A DNA stretch of 64,000 bases. Origin: Palsa-504 sp963769715. GTDB taxonomy: Bacteria; Actinomycetota; Actinomycetes; Streptosporangiales; Streptosporangiaceae. Shown piece by piece: positions 25,598 through 33,174 of this stretch. Within the stretch, counting starts at the first letter, position 1; each line of letters begins with the position of its first letter. The stretch spans positions 186,001 through 250,000 of the forward strand of contig CAVYNE010000032.1 in assembly GCA_963769715.1 (NCBI GenBank), given 5' to 3'. The notes beneath the pieces were generated by a model that was not told the DNA's origin, ran no database searches, and was given only the letters and a program-made list of their open reading frames with translations. A program made the position numbers and the translations under genes.

Positions 25598-25740
25598 CCC
25601 CGGTCCGCCCTGCCGTCCACCACCCGGTCATGGGAAGACACCAGCCACCTACGAATCCGCACGCCACCGACGGCGCGAGGGACCCGCTTTCCGCATCCCA
25701 CGGCAGAGGCCACGCAGTGGCTCATGATTTCTCTACCCAA

Positions 25741-25988
25741 AAGTCATGATGTCGGCTGCCCCGACGCCGTACCGGCGTGAAAATGGCTGCGGGTACTGTC
25801 CGTGACGCCGTTGTGTTTCTGGCCGGTTGAGGCCGTCCAAAAGTCTGGCGCTGGGATCCGGATCCCTGAGGGGCTGTTCATTGTTGCTGCGAGCACGCGG
25901 GTCAGATTCTTCCGCTAGCCCTCCGGTTCCCCGGGCGGTACCCGTCCGCAGGGTAACAGCCCGGGACCGGGCAGGAGGAGGGACAGGC
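25741..25988 (+). ncRNA. candidate IS110 bridge RNA region
   Basis: IS110 elements encode a bridge RNA in the noncoding left end, upstream of the recombinase. This stretch contains several potential stems: ACGCCG-TAC-CGGCGT at 25764-25778, the 14-bp palindrome GGGATCCGGATCCC at 25853-25866 and GC-rich pairing around 25935-25975. Position and structure fit, but target- and donor-binding loops cannot be defined without the element ends. Confidence 0.35.
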
Positions 25989-27296
25989 GTGGATGAGGTG
26001 ACCGATGAGCCGCTGTACCGGGACCGGGTGTGCGGCATCGATATCGGCAAGGCGCAGCTGGTGGCGACGATCCGGGTGCCCTCGGATAAGGACCCGGCGC
26101 GGCGGATGGCCGAGACCCGGGCCTTCGGCACCACCAAGAAGGAGGTGCTGGCGCTGGCGGACTGGCTGCGCTGCTGGCAGGTGCCCGCGGTGGTGATGGA
26201 GGCGACGGGCGATTACTGGAAGGGGCCGTTTTACCGGCTGGAGGCCGAGGGGTTCGAGTGCGTGCTCGCGGACGCCAAGCAGGTCAAGAACCTGCCCGGG
26301 CGGCCCAAGCGGGACCCGGCGGACTCCCGCTGGCTGGCAGCGTGCTTCGAGCGCGGCGCGGTCACTTCCTGCTTCGTGGCCACCCCGGAGTTCCGGGTGA
26401 TCCGGCTGCATACCCGGTACCGGCGGGACCTGATCGAAGAACGCACCCGGGACAGGCAACGCACCGAGAAGCTGCTGGAGGGCGCGGCGATCAAGCTGTC
26501 CTGCGTGCTCAGCGACCTGCACGGGGTGACCGGCCGGGACATCATGGACCACCTGATCGCCGGGGAACGCAACCCCAAGGTGCTGGCCCAGCTGGCACGC
26601 GCCGCCGCCCGCCGCAAGATCACCGAGCTGGAGGAGGCGCTGGAGGGCGCGGAATTCTTCACCGGCGAGCACGCCGCCCTGCTCAAGACCATGCTGGAGC
26701 GCATCGACCGGGTCACCGCCGACATCGGCGGGCTGTCCGAGGTGATCGAGCGGCTGCTGGCCCCGTATGAGGAACAGCTCCAGCAGGCCGAGTCGATGCC
26801 CGGCTGGGGGCGGCGCGCCGCCCAGGACGCCATCGCCGAGACCGGCGTGGACATGACCCGTTTCGCCACCGGCGCCCACCTGGTCTCCTGGGGCAGCCGC
26901 GCCCCGCTGGACCACCAGTCCGGCGCCCGCAAGGGCCGGGCCAAGACCAAGAAGGGCAACCGGTACCTGGCCGGGACGCTCGGCGAGACCGCCATCGCGG
27001 CCGGCCGCACCCAGACCCGCGAAGGCGCCCGCTACCGGCGCATCGCCCGCCGCCGCGGCAAGGCCAAAGCCCAGGTCGCCCTCGGCAACACCCAGCTCAA
27101 AGTCCTGCACAAGCTGATCTCCAACCCCGGCATGCGCTACGCCGACCTCGGCCCGGACTACTACGAACGGCGCGCTGACCTGCGCCGCCAGGTCGCCCAC
27201 CACGTCGGCAAGCTCGGCGCCCTGGGCTTCGAGGTCACCTTGTGCCGCCTCCCCGACCCCGAGCCCGACGGCCTAGGCCAGGCACAACCCGCCTGA
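25989..27296 (+). CDS. IS110 family transposase (DEDD recombinase)
   Basis: A 435-residue protein from the GTG at 25989, with CAGGAGGAG at 25972-25980. The N-terminal RuvC-like domain shows the DEDD residues: Asp in VCGIDIGKAQL, Glu in VVMEATGDYW, Asp in LADAKQVKNLPGRPKRDP and Asp in ADSRWLA. The C-terminal Transposase_20 domain has SMPGWGRRAAQDAIAETG and WGSRAPLDHQSGARKG with the catalytic Ser in the usual place. The gene looks intact. Neighbours are a repeat region and the Calvin cycle cluster. Confidence 0.93.
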   Translation: MDEVTDEPLYRDRVCGIDIGKAQLVATIRVPSDKDPARRMAETRAFGTTKKEVLALADWLRCWQVPAVVMEATGDYWKGPFYRLEAEGFECVLADAKQVKNLPGRPKRDPADSRWLAACFERGAVTSCFVATPEFRVIRLHTRYRRDLIEERTRDRQRTEKLLEGAAIKLSCVLSDLHGVTGRDIMDHLIAGERNPKVLAQLARAAARRKITELEEALEGAEFFTGEHAALLKTMLERIDRVTADIGGLSEVIERLLAPYEEQLQQAESMPGWGRRAAQDAIAETGVDMTRFATGAHLVSWGSRAPLDHQSGARKGRAKTKKGNRYLAGTLGETAIAAGRTQTREGARYRRIARRRGKAKAQVALGNTQLKVLHKLISNPGMRYADLGPDYYERRADLRRQVAHHVGKLGALGFEVTLCRLPDPEPDGLGQAQPA

Positions 27297-27594
27297 CCCA
27301 TACCGCTCCCGCAGGCCCTGACCCGCCACTACACTCAGGGTCCGCTGCCGCACGCCCACTACAGGTCCCATTTTCGGGTCAGAATCACTAGAGCGCCACA
27401 TTCATTGAATCGGCGGAGCCTCAGCGCAGGGCAAAAGTGCAGGCCGGGTTTTCGGTGCCCACGGAACAGCGCAAACAGGAACTGGATGAGCACCTCCCGC
27501 AACCACGGTGTCAAGCCGGCGCTACCCGCTGTCTGAAACTAAAGCTCAGGAGTTTATGATCTTGATCAATAGATAGCTCAGGTCAGGAGCGAGT
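27297..27594. other. spacer between IS110 gene and cbbR with a palindrome
   Basis: There is no gene. The left part probably includes the right end of the IS. TGATC-TT-GATCA at 27557-27568 is a 5-bp-arm palindrome 27 bases before the cbbR start and could be an autoregulatory site. The last 60 bases are A/T-rich, fitting a promoter. Confidence 0.5.
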
Positions 27595-28494
27595 GTGACG
27601 ACAGTGGCGCGGTTGCGGGCGCTGATGACCGTGGCCGACGCCGGGTCGGTGCGGGAGGCGGCCCGGCGGCTGACGGTTACCGAGTCGGCGGTGTCCGCGG
27701 CGCTGTCCGCGCTGGCGCGCGAGGTCCGGGTGCCGCTGGTCGAGCGGGATGGCCGGGGCCTTCGCCTGACCGCCTCCGGCCAGGCCTATTCCGTCTACGC
27801 CCGCGCCATCCTCGGCCTGCACGAGGAGGGGCTCGCGGCCGCCCGCGGCGACCGTGACCCGGAACGCGGCCGGGTGCGGGTCGCCGCGGTCAGCACCGCG
27901 GGCGAGCACCTGCTCCCGGCCGCGCTGGCCGCGTTCATCTCCCATCATCCCGCCGTGGACCTCCGCCTGGAGGTCGGCAGCAGCGAGCGACTGTGGGGCT
28001 TGTTCGCCGCGCACGAGGCCGACCTGGTGATCGGCGGCAGGCCACCCGCACACACAAGCGACGCCGTGGTCTGCGCCGTCCGCCCGAACCTGCTCGTCGT
28101 CGTCGCGGCCCCCGAGGTGGCGGCTGGATTCGACATCAGCCGCACCGCCTGGCTGCAGCGCGAGGCCGGATCGGGCACCCGGGCTACCGGCGAGGCGCTG
28201 CTGTCCGGCCTTGACGCCGACCCGCCTCGGCTGACCCTGGGCTCCAGCGGCGCCACCCTCGCCTGCGCCGCGGCGGGCCTCGGCGCGACCCTGGCGTCTA
28301 GAGACGCCGTGTCACGCCAGCTGCAGCACGGCGAACTCATCGAAGTCGCGGTCCCCGGCACACCGCTGCGCCGCCCGTGGAACGCGGTGACCCACGGCCG
28401 CCAGCCGGGCGCCACCGCGCTGCTTGTGCGGCACCTCCTCGACCGCGAGGGGTGGCGGATGCCCAAGGCACGTGCCACGGCCCGTTCGGCATAA
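27595..28494 (+). CDS. cbbR: LysR-type regulator, probable CbbR
   Basis: A 299-residue LysR-type protein. The N-terminal HTH is RLRALMTVADAGSVREAARR followed by TESAVSAALSALAREVRVPL; the periplasmic-binding-like effector domain covers residues about 90-285. It ends 101 bp upstream of cbbL. Unlike the classical proteobacterial arrangement, it is codirectional with cbbL. The CbbR assignment is by location and family. GGAG lies about eight bases before the GTG. The effector in characterised CbbRs is a metabolite such as RuBP, PEP or NADPH; here it is unknown. Confidence 0.8.
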   Translation: MTTVARLRALMTVADAGSVREAARRLTVTESAVSAALSALAREVRVPLVERDGRGLRLTASGQAYSVYARAILGLHEEGLAAARGDRDPERGRVRVAAVSTAGEHLLPAALAAFISHHPAVDLRLEVGSSERLWGLFAAHEADLVIGGRPPAHTSDAVVCAVRPNLLVVVAAPEVAAGFDISRTAWLQREAGSGTRATGEALLSGLDADPPRLTLGSSGATLACAAAGLGATLASRDAVSRQLQHGELIEVAVPGTPLRRPWNAVTHGRQPGATALLVRHLLDREGWRMPKARATARSA

Positions 28495-28595
28495 TTAAGC
28501 TTTCGATCACGTATGGAGCAAAATACTTGATTGTTATTTGAAGGCTTAGCTTCCATCATCGGAGATGACGACGGACGACGTGATGGGAGACCGGC
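28495..28595 (+). promoter_or_regulatory. cbb promoter region
   Basis: This 101-bp A/T-rich spacer contains an imperfect inverted repeat, GAAG-GCTTAG-CTTC at 28540-28553, with additional T-N11-A type matches as expected for LysR operators. GGGAGA precedes the cbbL ATG by about eight bases. Binding by CbbR is inferred. Confidence 0.45.
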
Positions 28596-30026
28596 ATGGC
28601 AGAACGCTGGAGCGCGGGAGTGCTCCATTACGCCGAGATGGGCTTCTGGCAGCCGGACTATGTGCCGAAGCCGACCGACGTGCTCGCCGCCTTCCGCGTC
28701 ACGCCACAGCCGGGAGTGCCGCCCGAGGAAGCCGGAGCGGCGGTGGCCGGCGAGTCGTCGACGGCGACCTGGACGGTGGTGTGGACGGACCGGCTGACCG
28801 CCTATGAGCACTACCAGGCCAAGTGCTACAGCGTCGAGCCGGTGCCCGGCATCGACGGCCAGTACATCGCCCGCATCGCCTATGACATCGATCTGTTCGA
28901 GGAAGGCTCGATCGCCAACCTAACCTCGTCGATCATCGGCAACGTGTTCGGCTTCAAGGCGCTGAAGGCGCTGCGACTGGAGGACATGCGCATCCCGCCG
29001 CATTACGTCAAGACCTTCCAGGGTCCTGCGCACGGCATCGTGATGGAGCGCGAGTACCTGAACAAATACGGCCGTCCGCTCCTCGGCGCGACCGTGAAGC
29101 CGAAGCTCGGGCTTTCGGCGAAGAACTACGGCCGCGTGGTTTACGAGGCGCTGCGGGGCGGCCTCGATTTCACCAAGGACGACGAGAACATCAACAGTCA
29201 GCCGTTCATGCGCTGGCGTGACCGGTTCCTGCACAGCATGGAGGCGGTCAACCGGGCCCAGGCCGAAACCGGTGAGATCAAGGGCCACTATTGCAACGTC
29301 ACCGCGGCCACGATGGAAGACATGTACGAGCGCGCCGAGTTCGCCAAGGACCTCGGCAGCGTCATCGTCATGATCGACCTGACCGTCGGCTACACCGCCA
29401 TCCAGTCGATGGCGAAGTGGGCCAGGGGCAACGGGGTGCTGCTGCACCTGCACCGGGCCGGCCACGGCACGTACACGCGGCAGAAGAACCACGGCGTCAG
29501 CTTCCGGGTCATCGCCAAGTGGATGCGGATGGCCGGCGTCGATCACATCCATGCCGGTACGGTCGTAGGGAAGCTCGAAGGTGACCCGAACATGGTGGCC
29601 GGCTACTACGACGTCCTGCGGGCCGACCAGGCGGAGCCAGACCCGCTGAAGGGCTTGTACTTCGAGCAGGACTGGGCGTCGATGCCGGGCGTCATGCCGG
29701 TCGCCTCAGGCGGCATCCACGCCGGCCAGATGCACCAGTTGCTGCACTACCTGGGCGAGGACGTGATCCTGCAGTTCGGCGGGGGCACGATCGGACACCC
29801 GCTGGGCATCGCGGCAGGCGCTACCGCGAACCGGGTGGCACTGGAAGTGATGGTCAAGGCGCGCAACGAGGGCCGCAACCTGCTGGCGGAGGGACCCGAC
29901 ATCCTGCGTTCGGCGGCCAAGCGCAGCCGCGAGCTCGACATGGCCCTGTCCACCTGGGGTGATGTGACCTTCGATTTCGAGTCCACCGATACCCCGGACG
30001 TGACCCCTATGCCGACGGGAGTCTGA
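28596..30026 (+). CDS. cbbL: ribulose-1,5-bisphosphate carboxylase large subunit, red-type form I
   Basis: A 476-residue catalytic subunit fixing CO2 onto RuBP. Active-site residues are all present: Lys168 and Lys170 in ATVKPKLGL, carbamylated Lys194 with Asp196 and Glu197 in DFTKDDE, His286 in LHLHRAGH, His319 in DHIHAGT, loop-6 Lys326 in VVGKLEGD, Ser371 in VASGGIH and the phosphate-binding GGG at 395-397. HRAGHGTYTRQKNHGVSFRV and the cognate cbbX identify a red-type form I enzyme (IC/ID-like, or the actinobacterial IE group). The gene starts a cbbL-cbbS-cbbX operon. The codon choice looks less extreme in GC than its neighbours, compatible with horizontal transfer. Confidence 0.97.
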   Translation: MAERWSAGVLHYAEMGFWQPDYVPKPTDVLAAFRVTPQPGVPPEEAGAAVAGESSTATWTVVWTDRLTAYEHYQAKCYSVEPVPGIDGQYIARIAYDIDLFEEGSIANLTSSIIGNVFGFKALKALRLEDMRIPPHYVKTFQGPAHGIVMEREYLNKYGRPLLGATVKPKLGLSAKNYGRVVYEALRGGLDFTKDDENINSQPFMRWRDRFLHSMEAVNRAQAETGEIKGHYCNVTAATMEDMYERAEFAKDLGSVIVMIDLTVGYTAIQSMAKWARGNGVLLHLHRAGHGTYTRQKNHGVSFRVIAKWMRMAGVDHIHAGTVVGKLEGDPNMVAGYYDVLRADQAEPDPLKGLYFEQDWASMPGVMPVASGGIHAGQMHQLLHYLGEDVILQFGGGTIGHPLGIAAGATANRVALEVMVKARNEGRNLLAEGPDILRSAAKRSRELDMALSTWGDVTFDFESTDTPDVTPMPTGV

Positions 30027-30028
30027 TC

Positions 30029-30454
30029 ATGCGGATCACCCAGGGAACGTTCTCCTACCTGCCGGACCTCACTGACGAGGAGATCACCGGCCAGCTTGAC
30101 TACGCGCTCAGCAACGGCTGGGCCGTGTCCGTGGAGTTCACCGACGACCCGCATCCGCGGAACAACTACTGGGACATGTGGGGGCTGCCGATGTTCGGCC
30201 TGGCGGACCCCGCGGGAGCGCTGCGCGAGATCAACGAGTGCCGCGATCTCTACCCGGATCGGTATATAAAGGTATCCGCCTACGATGCGCGGCAGGGCAG
30301 GCAGACGGTCGCGTTGTCGTTCCTGGTCAACCGGCCGGCGCAGGAGCCGGGCTTTCGGCTTGACCGGCAGGAGGCGGCCGGCCGGCGTATCCGTTACACC
30401 CTCCACCCGTACTCGCTTGACCGCCCGGCCGGGACCCGGTACGGGCCACAATGA
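30029..30454 (+). CDS. cbbS: RuBisCO small subunit, red-type
   Basis: A 141-residue protein beginning MRITQGTFSYLPDLTDEEI, followed by the family core WAVSVEFTDDPHPRNNYWDMWGLPMF and EINECRDLYPDRYIKVSAYD. The last 30 residues, beyond LSFLVNRP, are the C-terminal extension that forms the beta-hairpin in red-type L8S8 enzymes. It starts two bases after cbbL and overlaps cbbX by four bases (ATGA). Confidence 0.95.
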   Translation: MRITQGTFSYLPDLTDEEITGQLDYALSNGWAVSVEFTDDPHPRNNYWDMWGLPMFGLADPAGALREINECRDLYPDRYIKVSAYDARQGRQTVALSFLVNRPAQEPGFRLDRQEAAGRRIRYTLHPYSLDRPAGTRYGPQ

Positions 30455-31434
30455 GCGGCCCGGATGACAACGCGGTCACCCGCTCGCTGTTCGCGCTGCC
30501 CACGCCGGAGAAACCCGCGGCGGGTGACCAGTCGCCCGCCGTACCGGAGCCGCTCGCCGCCGACGCGACCGTGGACCTGGCGGCCGAACGGGCCTCGGCG
30601 GGAGTGGACGAGATCATCGAGGCGCTGGACCGGGATCTTGTGGGCCTGCGGCCCGTGAAGACCAGGATCAACGAGATCGCCGCGCTGCTCCTCATCGACC
30701 GGGTGCGGGCCCGGTTCGGGCTGTCGGCCGGTCCGCCCAGCCTGCACATGTCCTTTACCGGCAACCCGGGCACCGGCAAGACCACGGTGGCGCTGCGGAT
30801 GGCCAGGCTCCTGCACCGGATGGGCTACCTGCGGCGCGGCCGCGTCGTCTCCGTTACCCGCGACAACCTGGTCGGGCAGTACGTCGGGCACACGGCGCCG
30901 AAGACCAAGGAAGTGCTCAGCCGGGCCATGGGCGGCGTGCTGTTCATCGACGAGGCGTACTACCTGTACCGGGCCGAGAACGAGCGCGACTACGGCCAGG
31001 AAGCCATCGAGATCCTGCTGCAGTACATGGAGAACTACCGGGACAACCTAGTCGTCATCATGGCCGGCTACGCCGACCGGATGGAGACGTTCTTCGCGTC
31101 CAACCCCGGGATGAGCTCGCGCATCGCGCACCACCTGGACTTCCCGGACTACTCGCTGGACGAGCTCGTGGTCATTGGCCAGCTGATGCTGAGCGAGCGG
31201 CGCTACCGCTTGTCACCCGAGGCGGAATCGGTGTTCCGCGACTACCTCACCCGCCGGATGACCCAGCCGCGGTTCGCCAACGCGCGCAGCGTCCGTAACG
31301 CCCTGGAGCGCGCCCGGCTCCGGCACGCGAACCGGCTGATCGCGGCCGGCGGCACCCCAGCCAAGGACGACCTCATGCGCCTAGAACCCGCCGACTTCCT
31401 AGCCAGCCGCGTCTTCAGTTCCTCAGCGCAGTAA
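30451..31434 (+). CDS. cbbX: red-type RuBisCO activase CbbX (AAA+)
   Basis: A 327-residue AAA+ ATPase that removes inhibitory sugar phosphates by pulling on the RuBisCO large-subunit C-terminus. Walker A is FTGNPGTGKTTVALRMA; the pore region is VSVTRDNLVGQYVGHTAPKT; Walker B is GVLFIDEAYYLYRAENERDYG; sensor 1/Arg finger region is YADRMETFFASNPGMSSRI. A disordered N-terminal extension of about 45 residues precedes the core. It overlaps cbbS and, tail-to-tail, the prk gene by 12 bases. Confidence 0.95.
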   Translation: MSGPDDNAVTRSLFALPTPEKPAAGDQSPAVPEPLAADATVDLAAERASAGVDEIIEALDRDLVGLRPVKTRINEIAALLLIDRVRARFGLSAGPPSLHMSFTGNPGTGKTTVALRMARLLHRMGYLRRGRVVSVTRDNLVGQYVGHTAPKTKEVLSRAMGGVLFIDEAYYLYRAENERDYGQEAIEILLQYMENYRDNLVVIMAGYADRMETFFASNPGMSSRIAHHLDFPDYSLDELVVIGQLMLSERRYRLSPEAESVFRDYLTRRMTQPRFANARSVRNALERARLRHANRLIAAGGTPAKDDLMRLEPADFLASRVFSSSAQ

Positions 31435-32391
31435 CCGGGCCGCGTCGAGCAGGTGGTAGACGAGCAGCAGCTGGGTGATGGCCAGCGGCTCGGTGCGCTG
31501 GCCTTCCCTGGTCCGGCCCAGGCACGCGGGCGGCTCGTAGCCGGCGCCGAGCCTGGACCAGATGGCCTTCTCCACCACCTCGCTGTCGGCCCGGGCCGCG
31601 TCCCCGTGTATGTGCAGCGCGTCTACCGGGCGGCCGTCCGCGTCGCGCGCCAGCTTGAGGTGGATGGCCGGCCGCGAGCCGTCGGCGACATCCTCGGGCA
31701 CCACACCGTCCAGGTCAGGATGCCTGATCGTCGGCCGGAGCATCAGCTCGGCGGACAGCGGCGTGCCCTCCGGCACGACGCGGCCCGGTATCGGCGCGAA
31801 CCTGATAACGATGTCGGCGAACGCGCGCTGGGGCTGGATGAACGCGGCGGACTCTGCCTCACGGCGTTCCAGCTCGGCCAGCACCTGCTCCGCCGTGTAG
31901 CCCCGTTCCGCGGTGTCCCGGCCAACCTTCCAGTCGCGCCGGATCTCCTCCGGAGGGTCCAGGAAGACGGTGGCGTCGAAGCAGGCGCGGGCGAGCTTGG
32001 TGTGCAGCGGCAGCAGCCCTTCGACGATGACGAACTGACGCGGCTCGACCAGCACCGGGCGGGTGAACTGCCCGGTGTGGTGGTCGTAGACGGGTTTGAG
32101 GATCGGCTGGCCCCTGGCGAGCAGCTGCAGGTGCTGCTCCATGACCTGTATGTAGTTGCAGTCGGGGTGCAGCGGAGTGAACGGCAGTTCCCGGCGCTCG
32201 GCCCGGTCGTAGCGGTGGTAGTCATCGACGCAGACCGCCGTGCAGCGATCGGCCCCGAGCGCCTCGACCAGGCCGCGCGTGATCGTGGTCTTCCCGGCCG
32301 CGCTATCGCCGGCGATGGCGAGCAATACCGGCCGCGCGGGGGCATGCTCGGAGTACTCAGCCTGCTGCATCCGGAACAGCTTGTGCGGCAC
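31423..32391 (-). CDS. prk: phosphoribulokinase
   Basis: A protein of about 322 residues that phosphorylates ribulose 5-phosphate, supplying RuBisCO. The P-loop is AIAGDSAAGKTTITRGL, followed by VDDYHRYDRAERR with the catalytic Asp, VEGLLPLHTK and the FDATVFLDPPEEIRRDWKV region. I prefer the GTG at 32391 (GAGGTG eight bases upstream); the ATG at 32370 is possible and the frame opens at 32487. It is convergent with cbbX, 12 bases overlapping, and divergent from the response regulator. The other Calvin cycle enzymes are not in view. Confidence 0.9.
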   Translation of the reverse strand: MPHKLFRMQQAEYSEHAPARPVLLAIAGDSAAGKTTITRGLVEALGADRCTAVCVDDYHRYDRAERRELPFTPLHPDCNYIQVMEQHLQLLARGQPILKPVYDHHTGQFTRPVLVEPRQFVIVEGLLPLHTKLARACFDATVFLDPPEEIRRDWKVGRDTAERGYTAEQVLAELERREAESAAFIQPQRAFADIVIRFAPIPGRVVPEGTPLSAELMLRPTIRHPDLDGVVPEDVADGSRPAIHLKLARDADGRPVDALHIHGDAARADSEVVEKAIWSRLGAGYEPPACLGRTREGQRTEPLAITQLLLVYHLLDAARLLR

Positions 32392-32523
32392 GTGATCACC
32401 CACCTCGTTCGGGCCAGACCTTGACTTTAGGCTGGCCAGCCCCGGGACGGCCTCCCCCGTCCGGGGGACATGCCGGGTACGGCGCACTTATGCTGCGGTG
32501 ATTCCGAACGTATCCTGACCGCC

Positions 32524-33174
32524 ATGGGACCGCTGCGCATCGTGCTCGTCGACGACCACGAAATGGTGCTGCAGGGACTGACCACCATCCTGGGCCGGTT
32601 TCTCGGCCGGGTCCGCGTGGTCGGCCAGGCGCTGGACGCGGATGCGGCCCAGAAGCTCGCCGGGACGCTGCATCCCGACATTATCTTGTGCGACGTGCGG
32701 CTGAAGGAATCAAGCGGCCTGGACCTGTGCCGCAAGATCCTGGAGCGTGACCCGGCCGCGAAGGTTGTCCTGCTGAGCGCCTATGACGACGAGCAGTACC
32801 TGTTCCAGGCCATGCGAGTGGGCGCCAAGGGCTACCTGCTGAAGCAGATCACGGGCGAGGACCTGGTCCGGCACCTGGAACGGGTGGCCGAAGGGGAGAC
32901 CGTCATCGACCCGGCGCTGGCCGGGCGGGCGGTCGCGTCGGCCGCGCGGATGCGCGGCGGGGAGTTCTGGCCGGGCGCGGGCCTCGGCCTGACCCAGCGG
33001 GAGAGCGAGGTGCTCGCGCTAGCCGTCGCGGGCCTGTCCAACCGGGCCATCGGCCGGCTCATCGTCGGCGAGGAAACCGTCAAGAGCCATCTCAGTTCGA
33101 TCTACCGCAAGCTCGAGGTCAGCGACCGGGCCGGCGCGGTGACAGTCGCGCTGCGCGAGGGGATCTTCCATTGA
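32524..33174 (+). CDS. NarL/LuxR-type response regulator
   Basis: A 216-residue two-component response regulator. The receiver domain has LVDDHEMVLQGL, the phosphoacceptor Asp in IILCDVRLKESSG and Lys in AKGYLLKQIT. The C-terminal LuxR HTH has LTQRESEVLALAVAGLSNRAIG followed by TVKSHLSSIYRKLEV. TATCCT at 32511-32516 with seven bases before ATG 32524 suggests leaderless expression. The TTG start of the sensor kinase overlaps its stop, so the two are coupled. Divergent from prk; whether it controls carbon fixation is unknown. Confidence 0.92.
   Translation: MGPLRIVLVDDHEMVLQGLTTILGRFLGRVRVVGQALDADAAQKLAGTLHPDIILCDVRLKESSGLDLCRKILERDPAAKVVLLSAYDDEQYLFQAMRVGAKGYLLKQITGEDLVRHLERVAEGETVIDPALAGRAVASAARMRGGEFWPGAGLGLTQRESEVLALAVAGLSNRAIGRLIVGEETVKSHLSSIYRKLEVSDRAGAVTVALREGIFH

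Larger units (their letters stand above)
24660..25727. other. gene-poor, GC-skewed repeat region
   Basis: About 1.07 kb without a convincing gene. The long frames here (Gly/Pro/Arg collagen-like translations in several frames on both strands) arise from short GC-rich repeats and none has a ribosome site or conserved motif. The left 150 bp is A/T-rich (24660-24760). The stretch ends at the IS110 element. Confidence 0.55.
25728..27400 (+). mobile_element. IS110-family insertion sequence (ends approximate)
   Basis: A single DEDD recombinase gene flanked by noncoding DNA of about 260 bp on the left and about 100-300 bp on the right. No terminal inverted repeats were found, which is normal for IS110. 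The ends are set by where non-IS composition appears to begin and are not confirmed; comparison with other copies would define them. Confidence 0.6.

Noticed and set aside
24891..25667. 258-residue Gly/Pro/Arg-rich (collagen-like) ORF
   Set aside because: Overlapping frames on both strands give equally repetitive proteins from GC-rich tandem repeats; no ribosome site, signal peptide or regular GXY run of convincing length.
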